NCBI RefSeq assembly: GCF_018987265.1
Contig: NZ_CP076853.1
Coordinates: forward strand, 558,001 to 622,000
Direction: 5' to 3'
DNA: 64,000 nucleotides
Source: Rhizobium sp. WYJ-E13
GTDB lineage: Bacteria > Pseudomonadota > Alphaproteobacteria > Rhizobiales > Rhizobiaceae
The translations under genes were made by a program, and so were the position numbers. Shown in pieces: positions 19,591-27,967 of this stretch. A model generated the notes under the pieces. The model saw only the letters and a program-made list of their open reading frames with translations. It made no database searches and was not told the origin of the DNA. Each line of letters opens with the position of its first letter. Position 1 is the first letter of the stretch.

Positions 19591-19776
19591 ATGAAGCAGA
19601 TGAACAATCGCCAAGTCCGGATTCCCGGCCCGAAAGATCAGGATATCGCTGAACATTGCCGAAAATTCGGGATAGGCCCGGCCGAGGAGAAGAAGCTGAA
19701 GAAGCTCCTGGGCCATCGGGCGCCCCTTCATGAGATCCAGGCAAACGCTCCGACGCCCCAGCCGAAGTGGCGTTAG
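19591..19776 (+). CDS. Small basic hypothetical protein
   Basis: A 61-residue protein, MKQMNNRQVRIPGPKDQDIA to the C-terminal PKWR, rich in Lys and Arg, soluble, with a helical middle 'PAEEKKLKKLLGHRAPLHEI'. A very strong ribosome site GGAGGAGG stands about 7 bases upstream and is the main evidence. No family recognised; a role in nucleic-acid binding is only a guess from charge. Confidence 0.55.
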   Translation: MKQMNNRQVRIPGPKDQDIAEHCRKFGIGPAEEKKLKKLLGHRAPLHEIQANAPTPQPKWR

Positions 19777-19876
19777 ACCGGAAGCTGTCTTCACCTCAAG
19801 CTATGAATGATCGTTGCGCGTCACTCTGCTCTGTCACAGGCGCGTGGCGTTTTCCATGTCCCGGATGCCTTGAAAC

Positions 19877-19908
19877 AAAAAAGCCCCACCGGTGGCTTTC
19901 GGCGGGGC
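19877..19908 (-). terminator. Intrinsic terminator reading leftward
   Basis: GCCCC (19883-19887) pairs with GGGGC (19904-19908), with further CCG/CGG pairs inside. On the minus strand six T follow directly. The nearest upstream minus-strand gene ends at 20118, over 200 bases away, so the terminator may belong to a separate RNA. Confidence 0.75.
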
Positions 19909-19990
19909 AGATAGGGAAAGCTCTCCGAAAGGTGGCAGGAGAGCGTTTGCATTTCAGCAAGACTGGAAGAATGAGGCGAGGGCACTTTTG
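19877..19990 (-). ncRNA. Candidate leftward small RNA with a CCACC loop
   Basis: Read on the minus strand, a 7-bp hairpin GCTCTCC/GGAGAGC (19920-19944) exposes loop TGCCACCTTTC. It is followed 11 bases later by the intrinsic terminator at 19877-19908. Hairpin, then terminator, with a C-rich loop that can pair with Shine-Dalgarno sequences, is the layout of many alphaproteobacterial trans-acting sRNAs (for example the AbcR group). No promoter is obvious and the 5' end is estimated. Confidence 0.45.
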
Positions 19991-20117
19991 CCGGATTTGG
20001 TACAGTTCGCTTAAAAACCCGTAATTTTTAGTGGGAAAATTTGCGATTTCGGCCTTGCGCCGTTTTTTGGCAAGGAGAGCACGCCGTCGTAACGACGCGC
20101 CCGCCTTTCCGGTGCCG

Positions 20118-20996
20118 TCACTCGGCTGCCTGCAGCTTGTCCTGCGTCTTCGTCTCGAAGTCGCTGGCGTCATGGCGTTCGTGGAGCTGGCTGGAAGGCT
20201 CGCCGCTGACGCGGTTGACCATGCGGCCGCGCTTGACGGCCGGGCGGTCGCCGATCATGTCGGCCCAGCGCTTCATGTTCTTGTATTCCTGCACCTGCAG
20301 GAATTCGGCGGAATCACCGTACATCCAGCCCTTCACGAGGCCGCCATACCAAGGCCAGATCGCCATGTCGGCGATGGTGAGCTCGTCGCCGGCGATATAT
20401 TCGCTTTCGGCCAGGCGCCGGTCGAGCACGTCGAGCTGGCGCTTGGTTTCCATGGCGAAACGGTTGATCGCATATTCGATCTTCGTCGGCGCATAGGCAT
20501 AGAAATGGCCGAAGCCGCCGCCGAGATAGGGCGCGCTGCCGACCTGCCAGAACAGCCAGGAGAAGCATTCGGCACGCTTGGCCGGATCGGTCGGCAGGAA
20601 GGCGCCGAATTTTTCGGCGAGATAGGTGAGGATCGCGCCGGATTCGAAGATGCGCACTGGCTTTTCGCCGCTGCGGTCCATCAGGGCCGGGATCTTGGAG
20701 TTCGGGTTGACCTCGACGAAGCCGCTGCCGAACTGGTCGCCATCGCCGATCCTGATCAGCCAGGCGTCATATTCCGCGCCGCGATGGCCAAGCGCCAGCA
20801 ACTCCTCCAGCATGATAGTGATTTTCACGCCATTCGGCGTTCCAAGCGAATAAAGCTGTAGCGGGTGACGGCCGATCGGCAATTCCTTGTCATGGGTCGG
20901 CCCGGCGATCGGGCGGTTGATGCTGGCGAACTGGCCGCCGTTTTCCTTGTCCCAGGTCCAGATCTTGGGGGGCGTATACTCGGACGAACTGGTCAT
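20118..20996 (-). CDS. yghU: YghU-type glutathione-dependent disulfide-bond oxidoreductase
   Basis: A 292-residue protein of the Nu-class GST group. It opens 'MTSSSEYTPPKIWTWDKENGGQFASINRPIAGPTHDKELP', distinctive for YghU. A thioredoxin-like domain 'LQLYSLGTPNGVKITIMLEELL...VEVNPNSKIPALMD' and the 'FESGAILTYLAEKFG' segment follow, then the helical GST domain with 'LTIADMAIWPWYGGL'. Family members reduce disulfides and peroxides with glutathione. ATG 20996 begins the conserved part. Monocistronic in appearance. Confidence 0.9.
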   Translation of the reverse strand: MTSSSEYTPPKIWTWDKENGGQFASINRPIAGPTHDKELPIGRHPLQLYSLGTPNGVKITIMLEELLALGHRGAEYDAWLIRIGDGDQFGSGFVEVNPNSKIPALMDRSGEKPVRIFESGAILTYLAEKFGAFLPTDPAKRAECFSWLFWQVGSAPYLGGGFGHFYAYAPTKIEYAINRFAMETKRQLDVLDRRLAESEYIAGDELTIADMAIWPWYGGLVKGWMYGDSAEFLQVQEYKNMKRWADMIGDRPAVKRGRMVNRVSGEPSSQLHERHDASDFETKTQDKLQAAE

Positions 20997-21136
20997 ATGA
21001 GCTCCTGACAGAACAACTTCGTGCTTTACGTGAAAGGCCCAATCCCTAATCTCAATTGGGACCCATGAACATATTGGTAGCAATGAAGTTATTGTCATCA
21101 GGGCGGCGGCTTTAAATTGCCGCCGCGCTCGCTCAT

Positions 21137-21808
21137 TCAGAAGTTGAGCTTGCTCTTTTGCCGGCCGTCGGCATCGAAGTTCTCAGGCGCGAGCCATGCC
21201 TCATATCCGGCCTTCAGCTTCGGCCAGTCCCCATCGATCATGGCAAACCAGGCGGTGTCGCGGTTGCGGCCCTTCTGCACCATATGCTGGCGGAAGATGC
21301 CCTCGAAGGAGAAACCGAAGCGTTGTGCCGCCCGCTTCGACGGTTCGTTGAGGTTGTTGCACTTCCATTCGAAGCGCCGGTAGCCAAGCGTGTCGAAGAC
21401 GTAAGCGGCGCAGAGATAGAGCGCTTCGGTCGCAACCCGCGTGCGAGCGATATCAGGTCCCCAAAGGATGTTGCCGATCTCGATGACGCCGTTCGCGGTA
21501 TCGATGCGCATCAGCCCCTGCCGGCCCTCGGCGCGTCCCGTCGCCTTGTCGATGACGGCGAAGAACAGCGGATCCTCGCTTGCCACTGATCTTTCGAGCC
21601 AGGGGGTGAAGGCTGCCATATCGGCGGGTGCGCTTTCGAAGAGATAGCGGAAGCGGTCTTCCGCACCGGGCTGCTGCGCCGAGCGAAGAAGATCGGCGCC
21701 GTGCCTTGCGGCGTCCAGCGGCTCGAGGCGGGTGTAGCGGCCGTCAATCGGGGCGCGGGCGGGGCGGGCGACACCCTTCCAGTTGGAGAGATCCATCGTC
21801 TTATCCAT
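21137..21808 (-). CDS. GNAT-family N-acetyltransferase
   Basis: A 223-residue protein. The GNAT core includes 'RYTRLEPLDAARHGADLL', the CoA-binding region 'IEIGNILWGPDIARTRVATEALYLCAAYVFDTLGYRRFEWKCNNLNEPSKRAAQRFGFSFEG', and 'MVQKGRNRDTAWFAMID'. This layout matches RimJ/RimL-like acetyltransferases. Substrate not known. It is divergent from a MocR regulator and shares its 86-base promoter region, so regulation by that protein is likely. Confidence 0.88.
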   Translation of the reverse strand: MDKTMDLSNWKGVARPARAPIDGRYTRLEPLDAARHGADLLRSAQQPGAEDRFRYLFESAPADMAAFTPWLERSVASEDPLFFAVIDKATGRAEGRQGLMRIDTANGVIEIGNILWGPDIARTRVATEALYLCAAYVFDTLGYRRFEWKCNNLNEPSKRAAQRFGFSFEGIFRQHMVQKGRNRDTAWFAMIDGDWPKLKAGYEAWLAPENFDADGRQKSKLNF

Positions 21809-21843
21809 TGTTGCATCAAACCTAACTGCTCTTGCCCTGCAAA

Positions 21844-21865
21844 TGGACTGGAGTAAAAGTCCAGT
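21844..21865. promoter_or_regulatory. Inverted repeats in the GNAT/MocR divergent promoter
   Basis: Two overlapping inverted pairs occupy the shared promoter: TGGACT (21844-21849) with AGTCCA (21858-21863), and ACTGGA (21847-21852) with TCCAGT (21860-21865). They sit 30 bases ahead of the MocR start. A MocR dimer is the natural candidate binder. Confidence 0.5.
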
Positions 21866-21894
21866 TCCGACCTTTTGAGCAGACCAGTGGAAGA

Positions 21895-23313
21895 ATGACG
21901 CCGACACCTGCATGGCTCGACCTCGATCGCAACGGAGGCGATCTCGCCGGCCAGATCTATCGAAGCCTGCGCGACCGTATCCTGCTCGGCCAGCTTCCGG
22001 CCGGTCACAAGCTGTCGTCGACCCGCGCTTTTGCGGTGTCGCTTGGTGTTGCGCGCTCGACTGTCGTCGAGGCGTACGACCGCCTGAAGGCTGAAGGATA
22101 TATCGAAGCGTCCGCCGGCGCTGCGACACGGATTGCCGCCCTTGCACGGATGCGGCCCGAGCGGCAGCAGGGCGACCGCGTGCCGGTGAAGGAAGAACGT
22201 TTGGAACAGCCGCCCTACCGCGCCCTGTTCCGGCCGGGCGTGCCTGACGTATCGGATTTCCCGCATGCCGTCTGGAGCCGCCATCTTGCCGCACGCAGCC
22301 GGTCTTTGCGCATCCATCATCTCGGCTATGAGCACGCAACCGGTATCCGCGAACTGCGCGAAGCCATCCTTGCGCATGTCTCCGTGACGCGCGGCGTGGT
22401 CGCCGAGCCGGAGCAGGTGATGATCGTGCCCTCCACCCGCGCGGCAATCGACATGCTGGCAAGGACCATGCTGAGGCGGAGCGGGCGCAGAGCCGCTTGG
22501 ATGGAAGATCCCGGCTATCCCGCCGCACGCTTGCTGCTAAGCGATGCCGGCGCCGAAGTCGTGCCGGTTCCTTGCGATGATCAGGGCATCGACGTTTCCG
22601 GGGAGGACGGCCCGCAGCCGGCGCCGATCCCAGCACTGATCTACGTGACGCCATCCCATCAATATCCGACCGGCGCCACGCTGAGCCTGCCGCGCCGGCT
22701 GGCGCTGCTGGAGGCGGCACGCCGTCACGAAAGCCTTATCGTCGAGGATGATTACGACAGCGATTTTCAATATGGCTCGCGGCCGATCGCCGCCTTGCAG
22801 GGCATCGACAGGGCCCAGGTCGTCGCCTATGTCGGCACCTTCTCGAAGGTGCTGGCACCCGGCCTGCGTGTCGCCTACGCGGTCGTGCCGCGCTGGCTGG
22901 TATCGGAGGCTTCGGAGGCGCTGCATCGCAGGGGCGTCGCCGTCTCCACCCATGTCCAGGCCGCCCTTGCCGATTTCATCAATGAGGGCCGTCTGCGTGC
23001 CTATCTGAGGCGCATGAACCAGCAATATGCCGAGCGCATGGCCCGGACGATCGGAATGCTGGAGAGCCATTTTGGCGGAAGGCTTGTCATTTCGGGCGGC
23101 AATGGCGGATTGCAGCTCGCAACCTGGTTTCGCGATGAGACGGTGGATGACCGGGCGGTCGTCGCGAAGGTGAATGCATCAGGATATGGTCTGATGCCGA
23201 TGTCGGGTTTCTTTATCGGCAGATCTGCCCCCGGCATTCTCTTCGGTATCTCGCAAGCGGAAGCGGCTGCCGTTCAAAGACTGGCCGCCGATCTCAGAGC
23301 GGTGCTGGTGTAA
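21895..23313 (+). CDS. MocR/GabR-type regulator (GntR winged helix fused to aminotransferase domain)
   Basis: A 472-residue fusion. The N-terminal GntR helix-turn-helix is 'LAGQIYRSLRDRILLGQLPAGHKLSSTRAFAVSLGVARSTVVEAYDRL' (about 14-61). The fold-type I aminotransferase domain follows from about 110, with 'IVEDDYDSDFQY' (PLP-contact Asp) and Schiff-base lysine K318 in 'GTFSKVLAPGLRVAY'. Such proteins sense PLP-amino-acid adducts and switch a neighbouring gene, here most likely the divergent acetyltransferase. Catalytic residues are retained. Confidence 0.9.
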   Translation: MTPTPAWLDLDRNGGDLAGQIYRSLRDRILLGQLPAGHKLSSTRAFAVSLGVARSTVVEAYDRLKAEGYIEASAGAATRIAALARMRPERQQGDRVPVKEERLEQPPYRALFRPGVPDVSDFPHAVWSRHLAARSRSLRIHHLGYEHATGIRELREAILAHVSVTRGVVAEPEQVMIVPSTRAAIDMLARTMLRRSGRRAAWMEDPGYPAARLLLSDAGAEVVPVPCDDQGIDVSGEDGPQPAPIPALIYVTPSHQYPTGATLSLPRRLALLEAARRHESLIVEDDYDSDFQYGSRPIAALQGIDRAQVVAYVGTFSKVLAPGLRVAYAVVPRWLVSEASEALHRRGVAVSTHVQAALADFINEGRLRAYLRRMNQQYAERMARTIGMLESHFGGRLVISGGNGGLQLATWFRDETVDDRAVVAKVNASGYGLMPMSGFFIGRSAPGILFGISQAEAAAVQRLAADLRAVLV

Positions 23314-23345
23314 AAACGCATGCGCCCGGAACGGGTCCGGGCGCA
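23312..23345 (-). terminator. Intrinsic terminator for degP (leftward)
   Basis: A perfect 10-bp stem TGCGCCCGGA / TCCGGGCGCA with loop ACGGG. Leftward it is followed, after TGCG, by five T. It lies between the convergent MocR and degP genes and may also halt MocR transcription. Confidence 0.7.
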
Positions 23346-23364
23346 GCGCTCACGTGGGTGCCCT

Positions 23365-24867
23365 TCAAGCGGCGGCGAAGGGCACGGCCACGAAGGTCTT
23401 GTTGCCGCCGCGTTCGATCAGGAGCAGCACCGACTTGCGGCCGGCCTTGCCGGCATCGGCAACGGCGGTCTTGACGTCGCGGGCGTCATGCACCGGCTTG
23501 TCGTTGACAGAGACGATCACGTCGCCGGGCTGGATGCCGGCGGCAGCGGCAGACTTGTCCGGGTTGACGTTGGCAACGACGGCGCCGGCAACGCCGTGGG
23601 GCAGGTTGAGCTGCTGGCGAACATCAGGCGTCAGATCGGCAAGGCCGATGCCGAGGCTCGGCTGGCCGGCAGCCTGGCCCTGATCGTCGCTGCTTTCGAC
23701 GGCGGCCTGCTTCTGCGTGTCTTCATTGCCGCCGACGGTGACGTTGAGATCGACCGTCTTGCCGTCACGCCAGACGGTCAGCGTTTCCTTGGCACCCGGC
23801 GACAGATCGGCAACGAGGCGCGACAGGTCCTTCGGCGTCTTGACGTTTTCGCTGCCGACGGCGGTTACGATGTCACCCGTCTTGATGCCGGCATGGGCAG
23901 CAGGCGTTCCATTGGTAACGGCTGCAACCAGCGCGCCTTCAGCCTTGGAGAAACCGACTGCATCGGCGACATCTTGCGTGACCGGCTGGATCTGCACGCC
24001 GAGATAGCCGTGATCGATCGAACCGTCCTTCTGCAGCTTGGCGACGATCGTCTTTGCTTCAGAGGAAGGAATGGCGAAGCCGACGCCAACGCTGCCGCCG
24101 TTCGGCGAGTAGATGGCGGTATTGATGCCGACGACATTGCCGTCACGATCGACCAGCGGGCCGCCGGAATTGCCGTGGTTGATCGGCGCATCGATCTGGA
24201 TGAAGTCGTCATAGGGGCCGCTGTGCAGGTCGCGGCCGCGGGCCGAGACGATGCCGGCCGTCACCGTCGTGCCGATGCCGAACGGGTTGCCGATGGCAAG
24301 GATCTGGTCGCCGAGCTTCAGTTTGTCGGAATCGCCCCAGGCGATGGTCGCAAGCGGATGCGGAGCCTGGACCTTCAGAACCGCGAGGTCGGACTTGGCA
24401 TCGGCGCCAAGCAGCTTGGCCGGCAGCTCGGTGCCGTCGTCGAGCGTGACCTTGATGTCGATCGCATTGTCGATGACGTGATTGTTGGTAACGATCACAC
24501 CGTCGGGGCTGATGATGAAGCCGGAGCCGAGCGCCATGGCATGCTGTGACTCGTGCTGCTGCGGCGCCTGATGCGGCAGAGGAATACCCTGCTGTTCGAA
24601 GAACTGACGAAACTGCTCGTCCATCGGCGAACTGTCGGCGCTGGCATTGGTGGCCTTCATCGTCGTGGTGATGGTCACGACAGCCGGCTTGTCGGCATCG
24701 ACGATGGAAGCAAAGGAGCCATTGGAGGCCAGCATGCTGCCGGTCTCAGCCGGCGCAGCAAGAGCCGTCGAGTAAGAGGAGATGGCGAAGGGCAGGGAGG
24801 TCGCGCCGAGAACGATGGCCGCTCCGACGAGTGCTGCGGCCCGATGCTTGCGAAGAATGTTTGACAT
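23365..24867 (-). CDS. degP: DegP/Do-family periplasmic serine endoprotease
   Basis: A 500-residue HtrA protease. The signal peptide ends near residue 38 ('STALAAPA'). The trypsin-like domain has the intact triad: H130 in 'VTNNHVID', D160 in 'KSDLAVLK' and S234 in 'GNSGGPLVD'. Two PDZ domains follow (about 270-360 and 405-495), with 'GYLGVQIQPVTQDVA' and 'ASAIQPGDVI'-type segments. It degrades and refolds damaged envelope proteins. The start at 24867 gives a proper signal peptide; the longer frame does not. It is divergent from the LacI gene across a 521-base gap. Confidence 0.93.
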   Translation of the reverse strand: MSNILRKHRAAALVGAAIVLGATSLPFAISSYSTALAAPAETGSMLASNGSFASIVDADKPAVVTITTTMKATNASADSSPMDEQFRQFFEQQGIPLPHQAPQQHESQHAMALGSGFIISPDGVIVTNNHVIDNAIDIKVTLDDGTELPAKLLGADAKSDLAVLKVQAPHPLATIAWGDSDKLKLGDQILAIGNPFGIGTTVTAGIVSARGRDLHSGPYDDFIQIDAPINHGNSGGPLVDRDGNVVGINTAIYSPNGGSVGVGFAIPSSEAKTIVAKLQKDGSIDHGYLGVQIQPVTQDVADAVGFSKAEGALVAAVTNGTPAAHAGIKTGDIVTAVGSENVKTPKDLSRLVADLSPGAKETLTVWRDGKTVDLNVTVGGNEDTQKQAAVESSDDQGQAAGQPSLGIGLADLTPDVRQQLNLPHGVAGAVVANVNPDKSAAAAGIQPGDVIVSVNDKPVHDARDVKTAVADAGKAGRKSVLLLIERGGNKTFVAVPFAAA

Positions 24868-25388
24868 GGTGGAAGTCCCTTGCGAGAGCGTTGGCATCAG
24901 TTGACGTCGTGGTTCCATGCCATGGACCTTGGCGTCGAGGAGTATTTACGCCAATTATTGCTGACTTTTACTTGGATTTCACTGGTTGTAATCGGATATT
25001 ACTGTCGTCAGGAACAATTGGTGCTTGATACCTATATGATCCGTTCTGAGGGATTTACAAATTAAACATTGATCATGTTTATATTACGGTATCGTAAGAC
25101 ATTACTATAATTTAATCTTGCCTGACCCGGCATCGCCTCGGTTTCGCGAATGCCCTGCTGGTGCCTCCGTCTGAAGTGCCAGAACAGTGAAACAGATTTC
25201 ATTTCCTGTGATCCCCCGGCCTCTCGGCTGCGTAATAAATTGAACTACTCGCGGCACTTATTTGGGATTTTTCGCGTTTCGGTTGATGTGGGAACTTGAA
25301 ATGTTAGTGGATTCTAAATTATTTCTTCTTCAGAAAGAAGGAGTTGCGAGTCGACGGGGGCGAGATTGGCGGCGACGTGCGGGAAGCA
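24868..25388. other. Long AT-rich divergent promoter region between degP and a LacI regulator
   Basis: These 521 bases hold no supported gene. The part from about 25000 to 25120 is strikingly AT-rich for this genome. Two adjacent inverted repeats are present: AAACAT-TGATC-ATGTTT (25064-25080) and TTACG-GTAT-CGTAA (25084-25097). They are the best operator candidates in the gap. An RpoE-like GGAAC/CGTT pair was looked for and rejected on spacing. Confidence 0.5.
25064..25097. promoter_or_regulatory. Paired inverted repeats, candidate regulator-binding sites
   Basis: AAACAT-N5-ATGTTT (25064-25080) is followed 3 bases later by TTACG-N4-CGTAA (25084-25097). The two sit in the most AT-rich part of the degP/LacI gap. 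They could be LacI-type operators but are about 290 bases from its start codon. Confidence 0.35.
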
Positions 25389-26441
25389 ATGAGGGATTCA
25401 GTGAAGCCGGGGCGGGAAAAGAAGCGCAGTTCCCATGTAAAGTTGAGTGATGTTGCAAAGAGGGTAGGGGTCAGTCCGATCACTATCTCGCGTGCGCTTC
25501 GCAACCCTGAAATCGTCTCCGAAGAGCTGCGCGAGGTCATTCTTCGCACCGTCGACGAGATGGGTTATATCCCCAATCTTGCCGCCCGCGCGCTTGCCGG
25601 CCGCCATAGCGGCATCGTCGGCGTCATCACGCCGTCGCTTCATCACCCTTGCTTCACAGGCGTCATGATGGGCATCGAGGAGCGGCTGCGTGCCACGGAT
25701 CTGCGGGTGCAATATGCCAATACGCTCGATGACGGCGATCAGGAGATCAGCCAGTTCAAATCCTTCCTGGCGCAGAAGCCGGCCGGCATTATCCTTATCA
25801 ATGCGGAATATTATGACGGGCTCGCGCTGTTGATCGATACGGCCTCATTTCCGGTGGCCCACGTCGCCGACCTCAGCCAACCGCCGGCAACGCTGCTCGT
25901 CGGCATGTCGCACCATGTTGCCGCTGCTGCCGCGACCCGTCTCCTTCTGTCGAAGGGATACAAGCGAATCGGTTTCATTGGCGGACTCGGCGATATCCGT
26001 TCTCGCCGCAGCCGTGCGGGGTATGAGGAAGCCATGCGCGGGGCCGGTCTCGACAATCCGTCGCTGATACATGGCGAAGACGGTTCCACCAGCATCGGTC
26101 TTGGACGGCGCCTGTTCAGCGAGCTGCTGGAGCGGGTACCGGATCTCGATGCGATCCTTGCGCAAAATGATGATCTCGCCCTCGGCGCGCTGATCGAATG
26201 CAACGAACGCGGTATCAGCGTGCCCGATGATTTCGGCATCTGCGGCTTCAACGATCTGGAATTCGCACAATTCACCTCGCCGTCTCTGACGACGGTACAT
26301 ATTCCGCGCCACGCACTCGGCCGCCGTGTCGCCGACATGCTGCTGCGCGCCATCCGCGAAGAACCGCTGGAAGAACACAGGGTCGATCTCGGCTTTTCGA
26401 TCATCGAGCGCGGTTCGACGCGCCCGGGACCGCAGCAGTAA
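25389..26441 (+). CDS. LacI-family transcriptional regulator
   Basis: A 350-residue regulator. The helix-turn-helix and hinge are 'KLSDVAKRVGVSPITISRALRNPEIVSEELREVI...GYIPNLAARALAGRHSG'. A periplasmic-binding-protein-like effector domain follows, with 'IGFIGGLGDIRSRRSRAGYEEAM' and 'DAILAQNDDLALGALIECNERGISVPDDFGICGFNDLEFA'. The layout is GntR/GulR-like (gluconate or other sugar-acid sensing), but no catabolic gene is adjacent, so the effector is unknown. ATG 25389 was preferred over an upstream TTG. Ends in a strong terminator. Confidence 0.88.
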   Translation: MRDSVKPGREKKRSSHVKLSDVAKRVGVSPITISRALRNPEIVSEELREVILRTVDEMGYIPNLAARALAGRHSGIVGVITPSLHHPCFTGVMMGIEERLRATDLRVQYANTLDDGDQEISQFKSFLAQKPAGIILINAEYYDGLALLIDTASFPVAHVADLSQPPATLLVGMSHHVAAAAATRLLLSKGYKRIGFIGGLGDIRSRRSRAGYEEAMRGAGLDNPSLIHGEDGSTSIGLGRRLFSELLERVPDLDAILAQNDDLALGALIECNERGISVPDDFGICGFNDLEFAQFTSPSLTTVHIPRHALGRRVADMLLRAIREEPLEEHRVDLGFSIIERGSTRPGPQQ

Positions 26442-26452
26442 ACGAAGAACAT

Positions 26453-26482
26453 AAAAAAAGGGGCCGATCGGCCCCTTTTCCT
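26453..26482. terminator. Bidirectional terminator between the LacI gene and cysN
   Basis: AAAAGGGGCCGATCGGCCCCTTTT is perfectly symmetric with an A run on the left and T run on the right, so it stops both the rightward LacI transcript and the leftward cys operon. It abuts the cysN stop. Confidence 0.9.
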
Positions 26483-27966
26483 TAGATGTCGCTTGCCGCG
26501 CTCGACCAGAGCTCGGCCGCTTCCGACGCTGTCATGCGGCGCACTTCCGCCTCGTGGCGGCGCTGGGCAAACAGCTCGCTCGCCATGATCTGCTCGGCAA
26601 GATCGGCCGGAAGCGAGAGGATGACGCGGGCATCATTGCCATGCAGGCCGCTGACATCGGCGCGCTTGCCGGTCACCATGCCGCCGGCGATTGTGTTGTT
26701 GGTTTCCGGGTCGATCAGGATGAAGGAACCGGTAGCGCGGTTCTGCTCATAGGGATCGAAGATGGCGGCTTCGTCGAATACGAGGCGCACCTTGCCGATG
26801 GCGTTCATGTAGAGCCGCTGGGCGGAATTCCACGTGCCGGTCTTGAGCTCCAGCTGGCTGATGGGCTCGACCTGAACGCGCTGGCGGCGCGAGCCGCTCT
26901 TCAGCCAGTAGCGCTTGCCGGCCTCGATACCCTCAGGCTGCAGGGCAACAACCTGCGCATCGAAGGAAAGGCCCGTCTGCGGCTGTGAGTCGATCGAAAC
27001 GATCATGTCGCCGCGCGCAACGTCCACCTGACGGTCCAGCACGAGCGTGATCGCATCACCCGCAACGGCTGCATTGCGCACCAAATCGAAGGTGACGATC
27101 TTGGTGACATTGGCGACCATGCCCGACGGCAGGATCATGACGCTGTCGCCCGGCTTGACCGAACCGCCGGCAACCGTGCCCTGATAGCCGCGGAAGCTCT
27201 CTCCCGGGCGTGAGACGCGCTGTACGGAAAGGCGGAAGCCGGTCGACTGGCCGGAACGGACGGTCGCGTGTTCCAGCGTTTCGACCAGCGTCGGACCGTT
27301 ATACCAGGGCATCGCTGCCTGGCCGGAATAGACGACGTTTTCGCCCTTCAGCGCCGACATCGGGATCGCGGTGATCTGCTTGACGCCGAGCGACAGCGCA
27401 AATTCCTTGAACTCGTGGGTGATCTTGTCGAAGCCGGCACGGTCATAGTTCGTCAAGTCGATCTTGTTGATCGCGAGCACGAACTGCTTGATGCCGAGCA
27501 GCGAGGCGATCGTCGCATGACGGCGCGTCTGCTCGAGGATGCCTGCGCGGGCATCGACCAAGAGCACGGCGAGATCGGCGGTGGAGGCACCGGTCGCCAT
27601 GTTGCGGGTATACTGCTCGTGGCCGGGCGTGTCGGCGACGATGAAGGAGCGCTTGTCGGTCGAGAAATAGCGATAGGCGACATCGATGGTGATGCCCTGT
27701 TCGCGCTCTGCCTGCAGACCATCGAGCAGCAGCGCGAAATCGGGAAGGCCAAGATCGTTCTGCTTGCCGGTGGAATCGCGGCGGAGCGTTGCCGCCTGAT
27801 CTTCCTTGACGGCCTTGGTGTCCCAGAGCAGGCGGCCGATCAGCGTGGACTTGCCGTCATCGACGCTGCCGCAGGTGATGAGACGCAACGGGCGCGAGTC
27901 GCGCACGGCCTTGAGTGGCTCGGCGGCGGGCACGGCGACGACGTTTGCGGGAACGGCTGCAGTCAT
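26482..27966 (-). CDS. cysN: Sulfate adenylyltransferase subunit 1 (GTPase)
   Basis: A 494-residue GTPase that drives ATP sulfurylase (CysDN) to make APS. The P-loop is GSVDDGKST (33-41). 'DTPGHEQYTRNM' forms G3 and 'NKIDL' forms G4, and EF-Tu-like beta-barrel domains follow. There is no fused APS kinase (CysC/NodQ type): the protein ends at 'ELWSSAASDI'. It starts 1 base after the cysD stop, as the last gene of cysH-cysD-cysN. Confidence 0.95.
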   Translation of the reverse strand: MTAAVPANVVAVPAAEPLKAVRDSRPLRLITCGSVDDGKSTLIGRLLWDTKAVKEDQAATLRRDSTGKQNDLGLPDFALLLDGLQAEREQGITIDVAYRYFSTDKRSFIVADTPGHEQYTRNMATGASTADLAVLLVDARAGILEQTRRHATIASLLGIKQFVLAINKIDLTNYDRAGFDKITHEFKEFALSLGVKQITAIPMSALKGENVVYSGQAAMPWYNGPTLVETLEHATVRSGQSTGFRLSVQRVSRPGESFRGYQGTVAGGSVKPGDSVMILPSGMVANVTKIVTFDLVRNAAVAGDAITLVLDRQVDVARGDMIVSIDSQPQTGLSFDAQVVALQPEGIEAGKRYWLKSGSRRQRVQVEPISQLELKTGTWNSAQRLYMNAIGKVRLVFDEAAIFDPYEQNRATGSFILIDPETNNTIAGGMVTGKRADVSGLHGNDARVILSLPADLAEQIMASELFAQRRHEAEVRRMTASEAAELWSSAASDI

Positions 27967-27967
27967 C

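Noticed and set aside
25011..25045. RpoE-type promoter (GGAAC...CGTT) in the degP region
   Set aside because: The spacing is 26 bases, far above the usual 16-17, and the orientation points at the LacI gene.
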